Part shown: positions 35,113 to 47,344 of the stretch, one piece after another
Layout: the number at the start of each line of letters is the position of its first letter
How positions within the stretch are numbered: position 1 is the stretch's first letter
From: Strongylocentrotus purpuratus
Taxonomy: Eukaryota; Echinodermata; Echinoidea; Camarodonta; Strongylocentrotidae
Direction: 5' to 3'
Length of the DNA: 64,000 nt
Assembly (NCBI RefSeq): GCF_000002235.5
Contig: NW_022145604.1
Span: forward strand, 30,353,857-30,417,856
Notes under the pieces: generated by a model
What the model was told of the DNA's origin: nothing
The model's database searches: none
The model's input: only the letters and a program-made list of their open reading frames with translations
Position numbers and translations under genes: made by a program

Positions 35113-35867
35113 CGAAATAAATTTCGGGCAAGATCTGACAACGACAAATATTTTATGGGTCTATCACGACTACTTTTGTTTTTAATATCATCTCTTTGTT
35201 CAAGATAAATGTTGTAGTTTCGATAGAAATGGAAGCTAAAGATACATCTTCATCTCCTGTTTTGTTCCTTACCCCACGATCTTGTTCGAAGTTTTTCTTA
35301 TTCATTGCACGCGTAATGAGCAGCTGCGTCCATTATTTTCTTTTCAAATCCTGGTTGCGAGAGATTTTATTCTTGATTAGTTTCTACACGTGTTCTCTAA
35401 CTTCCATTGTCAACATTACGTTAACGAGTCTGGAAAATTGCAGAGGAAATAGCATAACAAGAACCAGGGGCGGATCCAGATATTCCAGATCTCAAATATT
35501 TATTCATTCTGACAAGCAAATAATCATAATTTTAGGAGATAAACATTTCTTTGAACAAAAACCCATCGAAGCAGATCAAAAACATCTACAACACCGACAA
35601 CAAATTCTTATACTATTTCTTAGGTGCCTTTTGGGTCTATAATCCGAAGGGGCACCCTTTTTTTTTCTCTGTTTTGTGTATTTAAGGCATGCAGCGTGGA
35701 CATTAAAGAGGCACGGGCTGTTATGCCCCATCTCATCCGCCTGTGACGAGATCAATAATATAATATCCACATGAAAGGAAGGTAATTTTTTTAGGGTTAA
35801 CCCATATCATTCTTTAAACTGCATAGGAATAAGACTAATTTTCATTTAAAGCTTATTTGCACTAGTT

Positions 35868-36035
35868 TGGCCAGGAGGGATTGGACCTCCCTATATGGTC
35901 ACTGACAGGTGGTTATCTCATCAAATCAGCTCTCAAATAACATAAGAAAAAGGGGACCATGGGGGATCAACGGGTACCGCTTAGGCGTTGTTGGCTGTAT
36001 AGAGGGCGCAAATACCTACAAGTAGTGCAGTCCCG
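35868..36035 (+). repeat. interspersed repeat R1 copy 2
   Basis: Partner of 1718-1885: GGCCAGGAGGGATTGGAC, CACTGACAGGTGGTTATC, AACATAAGAAAAAGGGGACC, TACAAGTAGTGCAG. It abuts the TTAA element that starts at 36053. Confidence 0.6.
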
Positions 36036-36052
36036 CATTAAAAGTTACTTAA

Positions 36053-36417
36053 AGGTAAAGACCAGTATTGGAAACGCCCCAATTTCAAAAAATGAAATGG
36101 AAGCTCTCATTACCAATCATGTGAAAGAATATGTTTTGACTAATACATGATGATACAAAATTTGCCGGGAAACCGCCTACTAATTCATATATTTGGTAAA
36201 TTTGTTTCTCTCATGGTCTGTGAGAGATATAGGGTAGTCCCTTATACATCTTTCTGTGTATAGTGCTTGTAACTTTACGAAGAATGGCCAAATTTCTTAT
36301 CATTTTGATGATTCCAGAACCTTGCAGATGCTAGATGCTAGATGATCAACCTTTTCTGATCGATTCCACAACGTTTCTTTCACAATGCAATCGCATGACC
36401 ATAACTGGTCTTTACCT
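36053..36417 (-). mobile_element. TTAA-type non-autonomous transposon T3, complete
   Basis: TTAA at 36049-36052 and 36418-36421; both ends begin AGGTAAAGACCAGT. The right half is an inverted match to 25201 and 31743. 365 bp, no coding capacity. This copy fixes the borders of the family. Confidence 0.8.
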
Positions 36418-37895
36418 TTAACCATGAACATTTTGAAATTATGTATCACTGATACTTCACTCGTAAATACAACCAAAAGGATTTCACTGAGTTCACCCAT
36501 CAGATACATGTTTATTCAAATGTTCTCCATCATGAAAAGTATCGCTGGAACTTCATTCATTACCATATCCAAATATTGTTATACTGGCTTCAAGCGGTTT
36601 TGTCCAGAATGTGCCGGAAATGTTCAACAGTAGCTTCCCTTTAGGAAATCAAATGAACGCTTTGAGTGAATCACCTGTTGGAGATATCCGTGCTCAGTTT
36701 TGGCGCCAAGATCGGATCAGGTTTGTCCCCTCGCAAAGTTCCCTAAACAATCACATGGATATGGACCCGTTATCCCACATTGGGAAGGATTGTTTGAGGC
36801 TAATTGGATCGCTGGGTTTTTCTTCTTCCAGCAACAGTGATGTATTCTTTTATTGCCACATATTACAAAAAACATTAGATCATGTACATGATGTATAATT
36901 TATGTTAAGAGGAACTGACAGAGATACATGTATGGTTTTAAGTGTACAAAACCACCAGTTTTATGTAAGCAGTGATTTTTAACAATTTGAAGTATTACTA
37001 TTTTAAAGAATTTATTGCTTAATTTCCTTCTTAGAAACTAATACCATCGTGCATTTTTAACATTTTAGAATGTTGCCAAGTCAAGTTATGTGTTGCTTTT
37101 CCACACGGCTTCGTGTAGACGCCAAATAGTGATAACGCACAATAACGGACACAGTATGTGGAAATTTGGCTCTTTTTATGATGCTCATTCATATACATGT
37201 TACATACTTCTAGGGCTCTAACATTAATTATTGAATGAACCAAAATACAAAATCAGCATTCGTCCTGATTCATGGTTATTCGTTGAAATGATAATTGTTT
37301 GTGGACAAAGTGCAGCCCGCGTTTCAAGGTTTAGATTCCTGTCAAATCGTTCTGATCGCTGTGAAGACTGGGCTAGATTCTACTCACATCTCATACGACC
37401 TGTTACGAACAAATCGCAGAGCTTTCAGCTGTTTCTAATTGGCAGCCATTCTTGAGCAGTTGCACGGATAAACGGAGGAGTCATCCTCTTCCTCTTCGGA
37501 CACAGGCTGACACATCACATTTTATCACAATTCCAAAGCCTTGAACAGACCCTAGCTCAGGCAGTCAAGCTGTGTCAAGTAACTGCTCAAGTACAAAGCC
37601 TGTGCAGTATTCCGTCAGATAGCCCCACAGTGCAAATACTGTGAATTTCAATTTTTCAATTTAAATATACTAATGTTTCCAACAAAACATTACAAATCAA
37701 TTATAAACAGAGGGGTCCACGAAAAAGCAATGCTTGTATAAGTGTGAACACCCCACAACGACGAACCGTGGTTTTTCTTGCCTGCAAAACCAACACCCCC
37801 CCCCCCTCCCACCCCCTCCCCTTCCCCGCTCCTCATCTCCTTAATGTAGGTGAGTCTTTGCCAGCCAGAAGACACGAGGGTTTATGAAAGAAGAT
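36418..37895. other. intergenic DNA, no gene recognised
   Basis: A less AT-rich patch at about 37300-37640 has no ORF with family features; its nature is open. A poly-C run lies at about 37797-37807. Confidence 0.35.
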
Positions 37896-38121
37896 TCACT
37901 ATGAATATGACGGACAAAGAAAGAGGACAAAATATACAGTTCCTCAGGTAGACAAAGGAGCATCCCTTGACTGCTATTATGTAAAAAAAAAAAAAAAGGT
38001 GTCACATGCATATTGACCTGTTTTACTCATTTTTACATAATAGCAGTGAAGGGATGTTCCTTTATCTACCTAAGGAACTGTATATGTTGTCCTCTTTCTT
38101 TGTCCGTCATATTCATAGTGA
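37896..38121. mobile_element. MITE with ~90-bp terminal inverted repeats
   Basis: TCACTATGAATATGACGGAC opens and its complement closes. The arms also share AAAGAAAGAGGACAA and GCTATTATGTAAAAA, and enclose a spacer of about 45 bp with a poly-A run. Confidence 0.7.
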
Positions 38122-38757
38122 TTGAACCCTCCTAACACGAAATCTGTTGCGGTCTGCACTAACCTCTTGTCTGCCTATCCCCCAGTGAAAGCAAGACACC
38201 TCGTATATTACTTTATGATACGTCAATACATTAGGAGAGTTAGCAAGGCGCCTTATTTGACGGATTTCCCGCCCGAAACGTACGATAATGATAAAATGCC
38301 AACACCGTTGAAAGCCTCACATCGTTCTCCAAAGTTTACTTGTCTGCCATTCCTGCTTACTCACTTGCTTACATATTTGCAGAGCAAGAGTGCATCTCGA
38401 TCAGCCTGAAAGGGGTACATCAGGCAACAGGAGCTAGAGAAATTGTGCTTTCTAGTGATTTTGTTTCTATGAGGTTATCTCGAGAAATCGAGCTTTCTAT
38501 AGTGAATTTGTTTCTATGAGCTTATCTGTTGAAATTGAAATGTAATTATGTAATCGTTTTGTTTTTCATTATGGATGTAAGTATGGATGTAATTATTTGC
38601 AAGAATGCATTATCTTCATGGTTGCATGTAACGTAACAAATCACAAAATAAATGTTGGAAATGTATTTCATTGAAATACTTTTGGTGACTGCAATGAATT
38701 ATAAAACATTCAGTTGTACCAGATCAAGTAAATGCTTTATATCACAGTTAGATCACC

Positions 38758-38758
38758 C

Positions 38759-38798
<40 letters not shown>

Positions 38799-38840
38799 AT
38801 CTTCCTCTCTCTCTCTATGTCTCTCTCTCTCTCTCGCTCA
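38758..38840. repeat. (CT)n microsatellite
   Basis: CT run with TTT, AT and GT interruptions, close to the left edge of the palindrome. The 38122-38757 flank shows no gene. Confidence 0.9.
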
Positions 38841-38923
38841 CACACTCACATCCCTCTCTTCCTCCATCTTCCTCCATCTTCCTTTCCCCTCACCCATCTT
38901 CTCTCAATATATGTCTTTCATTA

Positions 38924-39528
38924 TTGTTTCAGCGAAACATGAAAGTTATCTGTTTTTTCCAAGATTTTTGCAAGATACCGTATTGACCCTGACCTACTTC
39001 TAGGGTCAAGTAAGTGTATACGTTGCAGAGCACATTTTTCCACGGATGTGGTCTGACATATCATTTCAGATGCTTATTTAGAGGCCAGAATTCCAGGTTT
39101 AGGAAAATGGCAACGGTATTTCAGAGTCGCTAGCAATTTCCGCAAAACAAGTTGAATTGTTGGTACGCTCAAAAAATGAAGACGGGACTAGGTTTCCGCT
39201 TGGTTGTATATGAACTCAACGATATGCCAGTTGAGCTATTTTATACAACCAAGCGGAAACCTAGTCCCGTCTTCATTTTTTGAGCGTACCAACAATTCAA
39301 CTTGTTTTGCGGAAATTGCTAGCGACTCTGAAATACCGTTGCCATTTTCCTAAACCTGGAATTCTGGCCTCTAAATAAGCATCTGAAATGATATGTCAGA
39401 CCACATCCGTGGAAAAATGTGCTCTGCAACGTATACACTTACTTGACCCTAGAAGTAGGTCAGGGTCAATACGGTATCTTGCAAAAATCTTGGAAAAAAC
39501 AGATAACTTTCATGTTTCGCTGAAACAA
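38924..39528. repeat. near-perfect palindrome, 287-bp arms with 31-bp spacer
   Basis: Arms 38924-39210 and 39242-39528 are inverted copies with no difference that I found on reading. The spacer has its own small mirrored pair (AACTCAAC / GTTGAGCT). A 43-bp inner part of the arm (39250-39292, starting CAAGCGGAAACCTAGTCC) recurs at 44748-44790 at the far edge of the BEL fossil, so the palindrome and the fossil are linked. It may be an end structure or an assembly artefact. Confidence 0.85.
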
Positions 39529-40194
39529 CCTCCCCCCAATGAGGGCAACAATAAAATTGACATCATTTTCATAAAAGTACGCAATGTTTCTCATTCAAAA
39601 TAGAACAAAATACTTTCTTCAGTGTTTCACTCCAAAAATCTGTAAATGGCTCATAACTAAGTTGTGAAAAATACTTCTTCTCACTCTGCTTAATTAACAC
39701 TTTAACAGTCTAAATTACCATCCAAACTATTAGCAAGGCTAATGAAAAGTATCTACAAGCCTGCACGAACCTGAAAAAACAATTGTTGCATGAAAATACA
39801 CAAATTTACATTTCCTGTCCAAAAATATCAAATGGATATTCCATACCAGTTTGCTTCCTGTATACATAATCATAAAAATCAACTTTTCTCTGCAAACTTT
39901 CTTTGCTGAATTTGCTAATAAATGGCAAATATCACTCAAAATTTCAAATACAAAAAATGTATTCAAAATGTACTAAACTTTGTACATAATTTCAAACTGT
40001 TGAATTTTGTTCTCAGTGTAAACTGTGCCAAAAGTCAATTCCCATGTATCAATAGCAAAAATTGAAATTTGCACCAACAAAGCTTTGTTATCATCTATCT
40101 TCTTAAAGCTGGAAAAAGTTGATTTTGAACAAGAACATAGAAAGTGAATAAATTTGTTATTCTGTGAATACTATAGACATACAAGGGGCAACCA
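39529..40194. other. A-rich DNA between palindrome and BEL fossil
   Basis: Unusually A/T-rich with many AAAT and CAAA words and no ORF. It could be untranslated or LTR-derived sequence of the fossil, but I find no matching second copy in the window. Confidence 0.35.
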
Positions 40195-40215
40195 TGCAAG
40201 TTCTTTCACCATCCT

Positions 40216-40924
40216 TTGTTACATCCCAGCATGGACAACAATGCGGTGGGAGTAGCCCTTGTAAGAGGTACTGAAGCCATGCTACCCGTCATCAGGGCAA
40301 GGTTTTCAGGTTCAGAGCTGAAGATCCAAGGAAACGTGCTGTTAGATTCAGGGGCCCAGATCAGCATCATCAGACAAGGGCTCGCTGAAGACTTGGGACT
40401 GACAGGAAAGAGCATCAGTATCACAATAACCAAGGTGGGCTGTGTAGAGGAATCTGTGACAACATCCTTGTATAGAGTGCCGGTCAGTTCAGTAGATGGG
40501 AAGACAATCCATAAGATATTAGCTGTTGGATTACCGTGCATCAATGATGACATTGAGGAGGTGAACACTGATAACCTTGCCCGACAAGTAGGCCTCAACC
40601 CCAGAGAGTTACGTAGAGGTAGTGGGTCTATAGATCTTCTGATAGGAATTGACCACGCTATGATGCACGCAGGTGAAACGAGACAACGAGGCAACTTCAT
40701 CTTTAGGAAGTCACCACTTGGATGGGTGGTGTTTGGAGCATCTAAGCTGAACCAGCAGTATCAGAATAGAGTGCTCAACGTGCAACTGAGTCCAGCAACT
40801 GACTTATCAGCGTTTTGGACTACAGAGTCGATGGGAGTTGATGTGGGTTGTCATTGTGAAGCCGAAAGGATGACTAAAGTAGAGAAAGATGAACATGATC
40901 TTATCTGGAACTCTGCCAAGAAGG
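40216..40924 (+). pseudogene. BEL/Pao fossil: protease part, plus orientation
   Basis: Shows the retropepsin active-site word LDSGAQIS and the downstream BEL-type segment with LIGIDHAMM and the hydrophobic FRKSPLGWVVFG. It is part of the broken element described above. Confidence 0.8.
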
Positions 40925-42461
40925 CTCTCGTCAGCTGGGTTTTCTGCTCCACTCACATGTCTCCACTGTTGGGGATTCGACTTGCTTTGGATTTCTCCTA
41001 CTCGAGCTGACACAAAGGGCTTAAAACTTCTTGCCTGACTTCGAACCCATCCAAGCACTATCATGCTATCTGTCATGAACACTGTCTCTCTTAACTCTAG
41101 TGTGGTCTCATCTCTGATGGTTGCATCAAGTCTAACAGCAACCACTGCAGCTTGTAGCTCCAATCTCGGCAGCGTCAACTTCTTTAGTGGTGCCACTCTA
41201 GATTTCGCCGTCACAAATCTAACATCATAGCTGCCATCCTCTAACTCCCAGCGAATGTAAACACAAGCTCCAAATGCCTCTTCAGATGCATCACAAAAGA
41301 CACATAATGTAGGTCGTCTCATTGCACCGGGTGGTGTCAAACATCTCTGGAAGGACACTCCATCTAAGTTCTCCATCTCTCTGAAGAGTTTTACCCATTC
41401 TGCCTTTTCTCTGGAGGGTAGCTCTTCATCCCAATCTAAACCAAGCTGCCACAGGCGTTGCATTCCTATCTTTGCCTTCACCAGTAATGCTGAAGCAAAT
41501 CCTATGGGATCAAAGATCTTTGCAATCTGGCTTAGTATCCGTCTCTTTGTCCATTTGCTAGTGGTGTCTTTCTGTTCGTCTGGAAGATCTGGGATCATAC
41601 TTCTTTTCACTCTGTATGAAAACTCATCTGTGTTTTGGTTCCATACCATCCCCAGAACCTTCTCCTCACTCAGATTCTCAAGAACGTTGGTTTTCATCTG
41701 AGAAGTCTCATCTTTCAGCTGTTCGTTGGATTGCCAACCCTTCACCTTGAAGCCTCCGTCAGCTAGCACCTCATCTATGTCCTTGACAAGAGCTTTCGCC
41801 TCCTCTGACGTTCTTACTGAGGTACATATGTCGTCCATGTACGTATCACGTTTCAGTACTTCTGCTGCCTTAGGATGTTGAGACTCTCCCTCTACTGCTG
41901 TCCTCCTCAGAGCTATCTGGGCCATTGCTGCAGCAGGCTTATCTCCAAACGTGACTACAGTTTTCACGTACACATCCGGTTCTCTCTCTGAATCTAATCC
42001 TCTCCACAAGTACCGATGGACGTGCTGATCGGATTCTGGAATCAGTACTCGGTGGTACATCTTGGATATGTCGGCGCATATCGCAACTCTGTGTTCTCTG
42101 AAGCGAAGGAGTACTCCGAACAGACTCTGTAATAAGTCTGGCCCTTTGAACCAGTAGTCGTTCAGACACTGTCCCTTGAAAACTGCTGATGAGTTAAACA
42201 CAATTCTCACTGGTGTGCTCTTTTTTTCCGGCCTGACAACCGCATGATGACCAATGTAATGGACAGGCCCATCATGCCTCTTCTTCTCTTCATCGGTCAG
42301 CTTTCTCGAAAACCCCATCTCGACCATCTCTTGCATCTGCTGTTTGTAAACTTCAGCATGCTCTGGGTTCTTTGCAAGCCTTTTCTCCGTCGCCTGAAGC
42401 ATTCTCTCTGCTTGCACTCTGTTGTCAGGCAGCTTCTCTGGGTTATCCTTCCATGGGTAAG
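40925..42461 (-). pseudogene. BEL/Pao fossil: reverse transcriptase and RNase H part, minus orientation
   Basis: Carries VRIVFNSSA, ADISKMYHRV and the YMDD box of Pao-type reverse transcriptases, then an RNase H-like region (VFCDASEEAFGACVY, LPRLELQAA, TDSMIVLGW, NPADE). The family is clear from these words and their order. Confidence 0.85.
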
Positions 42462-42474
42462 GAACAAGCCACTG

Positions 42475-43064
42475 CTTACCCATGGAAGGATAACCCAGAG
42501 AAGCTGCCTGACAACAGAGTGCAAGCAGAGAGAATGCTTCAGGCGACGGAGAAAAGGCTTGCAAAGAACCCAGAGCATGCTGAAGTTTACAAACAGCAGA
42601 TGCAAGAGATGGTCGAGATGGGGTTTTCGAGAAAGCTGACCGATGAAGAGAAGAAGAGGCATGATGGGCCTGTCCATTACATTGGTCATCATGCGGTTGT
42701 CAGGCCGGAAAAAAAGAGCACACCAGTGAGAATTGTGTTTAACTCATCAGCAGTTTTCAAGGGACAGTGTCTGAACGACTACTGGTTCAAAGGGCCAGAC
42801 TTATTACAGAGTCTGTTCGGAGTACTCCTTCGCTTCAGAGAACACAGAGTTGCGATATGCGCCGACATATCCAAGATGTACCACCGAGTACTGATTCCAG
42901 AATCCGATCAGCACGTCCATCGGTACTTGTGGAGAGGATTAGATTCAGAGAGAGAACCGGATGTGTACGTGAAAACTGTAGTCACGTTTGGAGATAAGCC
43001 TGCTGCAGCAATGGCCCAGATAGCTCTGAGGAGGACAGCAGTAGAGGGAGAGTCTCAACATCCT
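42475..43064 (+). pseudogene. BEL/Pao fossil: second reverse transcriptase part, inverted copy
   Basis: An inverted copy of the adjacent minus-strand reverse-transcriptase part, separated from it by 13 bp, forming a large palindrome. The encoded words match the partner apart from the centre. Confidence 0.85.
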
Positions 43065-43527
43065 TCTTGGCAGAGTTCCAGATAAGATCATGTTCATCTT
43101 TCTCTACTTTAGTCATCCTTTCGGCTTCACAATGACAACCCACATCAACTCCCATCGACTCTGTAGTCCAAAACGCTGATAAGTCAGTTGCTGGACTCAG
43201 TTGCACGTTGAGCACTCTATTCTGATACTGCTGGTTCAGCTTAGATGCTCCAAACACCACCCATCCAAGTGGTGACTTCCTAAAGATGAAGTTGCCTCGT
43301 TGTCTCGTTTCACCTGCGTGCATCATAGCGTGGTCAATTCCTATCAGAAGATCTATAGACCCACTACCTCTACGTAACTCTCTGGGGTTGAGGCCTACTT
43401 GTCGGGCAAGGTTATCAGTGTTCACCTCCTCAATGTCATCATTGATGCACGGTAATCCAACAGCTAATATCTTATGGATTGTCTTCCCATCTACTGAACT
43501 GACCGGCACTCTATACAAGGATGTTGT
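43065..43527 (-). pseudogene. BEL/Pao fossil: second protease part, inverted copy
   Basis: An inverted copy of the protease part in the plus block at about 40.46-40.92 kb, placed directly next to the second reverse-transcriptase part. Confidence 0.8.
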
Positions 43528-43557
43528 TCCAGAGCCGGTACATCGAGAACTGAAGCA

Positions 43558-44745
43558 ATGCCGACTGATGACATGACAAGCCTAAGGTTGAAGAGGAGAG
43601 GGACCAAAGCCAAGTTCACCAGGTTGGGGAATGTTTTGGATTTCCTGATAGAGGAAAAGCGGCCGGTGGAAGAGGTGAAGGAAGCTTTCAAACAAGCCAA
43701 CCAGGCTTACGTAGACCTCCAATCCAAACACGAGGCCTATACAGAGAAGATTGAGAACGATGAAGAATTCAACAAGGAGGAGCTATGGCTTGATGAGTGC
43801 CAGAATTATTTCTGCAAGCTCCAGATCCGAGAGAAGGATTATATCTCTCAGATGTCTTCGTCGCAAGAGCCTCAACAACCAACAGAGAGAGATGAGGAGA
43901 GCTCCCAGAGAACTGTTGTTCAAGCAGAGTCGAACCGGCCTCAAGCTCCTCGCTTCAACATGGAGAGGCCCAAGTTACCAACGTTCCAAGGAGACATAAG
44001 AGAATACAATGTATTCAAGGCTGATTTTCAGCATGTTATACATCCACACTACGATGAAAGGGATGCTTTGATGATCCTGAGGTCTTGTTTGAAGGGGAAG
44101 CCACTTCAACACATTAGAGGAATAGGGCGAGATTATGAAGCTGCATGGGGTCAACTAGATCTGCTCTACGGAGACTCAAGGATGGTAGCTGATGCTATTA
44201 TGGAAGATGTATCCCGATTTCGTCCTCTGAAAGATGGGGAAGATGAGAGATTCTGTGACTTTGTGAATCTCATACGCAGAAGTTTCAATACCTTGAAGGA
44301 GGTAGATAGAGCTGAGGATATGAACAATAGTCACATGCTAGCCATCATTGAGAAGAAGCTCTATGTCACAGATCGACAGATGTGGTTCCGAAAGCAAGGA
44401 GAAGGAACAACGGCGACATTAGAGGCACTGTTGAAGTGGATGGAGATTGAGTTGAGAGCAAGGATAAGATCATCTGCTCCAGTGAGAAATGATGCAGCCT
44501 CTAAGTCCAGATCCACTGTTAGTCAGGTCACAGCTTTTGAGGAAAGACAGCAAGACTATCGTTGCTGGATCTGCAAGAATAAGGATGGGCACTGGACTGA
44601 CCAATGCAAGACTTTCCTCGATAAGTCTACAGCGGAGAGGTTGGAGATGGTGAAGAGTAACCGAGCTTGTTATAGCTGTTTGAAGCAAGCCGGCAGAGAG
44701 CATCGAATGGCTACTTGCAAGAAAAGGAGACGGTGTCCAGAGAAA
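43558..44745 (+). pseudogene. BEL/Pao fossil: gag part
   Basis: An N-terminal coiled-coil-like region, the FQGDIREYNVFKADF segment typical of the DUF1759 gag domain, and two Cys/His knuckles (CWICKNKDGHWTDQC; CYSCLKQAGREHRMATC). These are the hallmarks of BEL/Pao gag proteins. Confidence 0.85.
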
Positions 44746-44790
44746 TACAAGCGGAAACCTAGTCCTGTCTTCATTTTTTGAGCGTACCAA

Positions 44791-45253
44791 TTATCTTGCT
44801 TTCTTTCTACTTAGTGTCTTCAGTCCCTAATAATTGTTCTCCCGCTCGATGTCTTCTCTGCATATATGTATGCCCATTATCTGACTTACTTTCTCACCGA
44901 TTTCTCTCCTTCTCTCAAAACTTCTCCTCATCTAGGTCCCCTCTCTTTCCTCTATGCCTCGATAGCTCGTCCTGTTTCTCTCCCTTGCATTCGTTTCCAT
45001 TCCATCCGCCACGGTTTGCAACTGAACGCTCGCAGAATACATAATAGTCAATTTACATCATAATTTGCGATTAGTGGGACTGTCGTCGTGTCTTGCTTTT
45101 TATTCACACACTTGTTCGAATAGAAGCACCACAAGTTTTTTTCTCTCAGTGATGCTTTTTAGCATATGGTGAATGGGAGAAACATGGCTGTATGGAGCAG
45201 CACACAGTGGACGGGGCTTAGGCTATTAGTGCCCCGCGACATATTTCAATCTT
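44791..45253. other. unique DNA right of the fossil
   Basis: Pyrimidine-rich at 44800-45010; no gene recognised. Confidence 0.4.
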
Positions 45254-45527
45254 GCACAAAGGCGTACCTAGGGGCGCAAGGGGGCACGTGCCCCTCGCCC
45301 TTCTCGTGGAAACATAACAAACAAGACAGAGACAAAAAAGAGATAAGGGAAAGGGCAGTGATTAGAGGGAAGGTAAACAAAAATTAGTCGCTTCGATTAT
45401 CTTCTTCATCCTCCCCTCCTGATCAAGTCCTTGTTACCTTGCATTTCATCCACCCGGTGCCCCTCTCCCCACCCCTCCCCCAAGGATGTGGTGCCCCTCA
45501 ATGTCTGGGCTCACGCTATGCTACTGA
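45254..45527. mobile_element. candidate hAT-like MITE
   Basis: The left end CAAAGGCGTACCTAGG and the inverted right end CAGTAGCATAGCGTGAGCC share the CAxxxGC-TA plan common in hAT MITEs. GGGGGCACGTGCCCC (left) and GGTGCCCC words (right) recur inside. I found no 8-bp direct repeat at the borders. Confidence 0.4.
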
Positions 45528-45920
45528 TTATTGATTGTTAGTATATGGTCTAACATAATTATTAGGCCTACTGATAGGTCGGATAAATGGTTTTAATTGC
45601 TGCCAGCACACTCTTAAATTAAAAAATATTATAAATGTGTTATGATGAAGTCTTCGAGTGGACTTTGTCTCCCTATTTGAATGTGTGTATGTTGACACAA
45701 TATACAGCAAACAATAATTATGATCTATAGCGATATCAAAAGAAAAAATAGAAGAAAAAATATTTGATACGCTTGTAAATTTTAAGGACCAGGAGTATTA
45801 TTATGCTTCCTCAGTTAAGAAGTTAGTTCATGATCTTCATGGAAATATTATCTTCCAATCCATCGTGAATGCTTGGGATTGCATGCGAAGATGCAGACAT
45901 AAGTCTCTCATGGTACTTAA
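45528..45920. other. intergenic AT-rich DNA
   Basis: No feature recognised. Confidence 0.4.
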
Positions 45921-46302
45921 AGGCATCCGGTACTTTGTCTCAGATTTTGAAACAAAATCCTGGATTTAGCTTGTGCTGCAATGATAATTATAAATCTTTA
46001 GGTCAGTCGGGAACTCCATGACTTTTACAAGCCGATCGCCTGTCTGATTATCAAGATATTTATGATTGGAATTACAAATTTTGAAAACCGTTTGTCGAAC
46101 GGTTTTCATAACACTACAGTCTATTGGGGAAAACGAGTATGGTAAAACCGGTCACTCAAAGATTTTTTTTTTTTCTTTTTTGAGGCACTTCTTGATCATT
46201 TTGAAGCGCAATTTGTTTAGGGCTTCAATACAACACTATATCACAGACACTGACAACACATAGGGCCGTGCATCTCAGATTTAACATTGTTAAACGATAC
46301 CT
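45921..46302 (+). mobile_element. TTAA-type non-autonomous transposon T4, complete
   Basis: TTAA at 45917-45920 and 46303-46306. Ends AGGCATCCGGTA and, inverted, AGGTATCGTTTA. The interior matches 51588-51957 (inverted) and the right half of 25201-25942. Confidence 0.8.
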
Positions 46303-46654
46303 TTAATATAGGGTAGTGACTCCGGTCAAAGCATTACCACTTGTCCTACGTGCTAAATGAAATAAAGGGCTTCGTAAGGATCGATACGGGAGGCAGCGTT
46401 TCATCGCCGCCTTTGGTCAAAACCTGTCATAAACCTAATTGGAAGTGCACACCGGGTTCAACATTCAATATCCATGTCAGTCGCCGCATCCTCGCTCCAT
46501 ACCCTGATTTTGTTTGTGAGAAAGGCACATTTTTGCCACCTTATTCAGAATTGTGAAATCCTAAAGATGCTCTCAACTAATTTTGAACTTGTTATTTCAA
46601 CCATTAATGTTAAGGTGAAAAATACTAAAACTGTGTATTTTAACTCATTTAATT

Positions 46655-46766
46655 CATCATCATCATCATCGTTAACACCATTTCCGCCATCATCGATAAC
46701 ACCATCACCATCATCCCATCATCATAACCCCCATCATCATCATCATCATCATAATTATCATTAATC

Positions 46767-46797
<31 letters not shown>

Positions 46798-46994
46798 CCA
46801 TCACCATTACCATCACCATCCTCATCTCCACCACCACCATTATCATCATCATCACCATCATCACCATCATCATCACCATCATCATCACCACCATCATCAT
46901 CATCACCACCATCATTATCATGAATTAACACCACCACCATCACCATCATCATCACCATCATCACCACCATCTTCTTCAACATCGTCATAATCAT
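46655..46994. repeat. (CAT)n/(CAC)n trinucleotide array, ~340 bp
   Basis: ATC and ACC triplets with few interruptions. The 46307-46654 flank shows no gene. Confidence 0.95.
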
Positions 46995-47344
46995 CAAAAT
47001 CAAACCCATTTTCATTTTCTATGACAAAAATGAAAGGTGAACAACATATTGTATATTGACCCATTTAATTCCTCTGGTTACTACAATGTCCTGTAGCTGT
47101 GTGATTGCCACCCACCACCTCAGTCTACTACTGTGGGACGACATCTTCTAAGTATGGAACAAGATATTCACGCCAAGGGGACGTTTCCGCGTGCCTGCTA
47201 TTGATTAGTGTAATTGGTGATATACTGCCGAGACGAATGTCATCGCGCTCGTATGGGTTCAACCATTCCCATATACATTCGAGGGTTTAGCTTTGAGTCA
47301 TGTAGTATGTTACATGGTTTATGGTGCAGTGTGATTGCGGTTTT

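Larger units (their letters stand above)
40195..44790. mobile_element. BEL/Pao LTR-retroelement fossil, broken and rearranged
   Basis: Contains parts of gag, aspartic protease, reverse transcriptase and RNase H of the BEL/Pao family in alternating orientations, with about four or five large rearrangement junctions. Two pairs of inverted arms (about 590 bp around reverse-transcriptase sequence, about 466 bp around protease sequence) are essentially identical. No integrase part and no flanking LTR pair were identified. The near identity of the arms points to a young rearrangement or an assembly fault. Treated as a fossil; no intact element is claimed. Confidence 0.85.

Noticed and set aside
37231-37455. 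74-residue plus-strand ORF in a GC-balanced patch
   Set aside because: No splice signals in phase and no resemblance to a known protein; left undecided.
41504-42692. Extra ORFs opposite and beside the reverse-transcriptase parts
   Set aside because: They are shadow frames of the BEL fossil, appearing twice because of the inverted arms.
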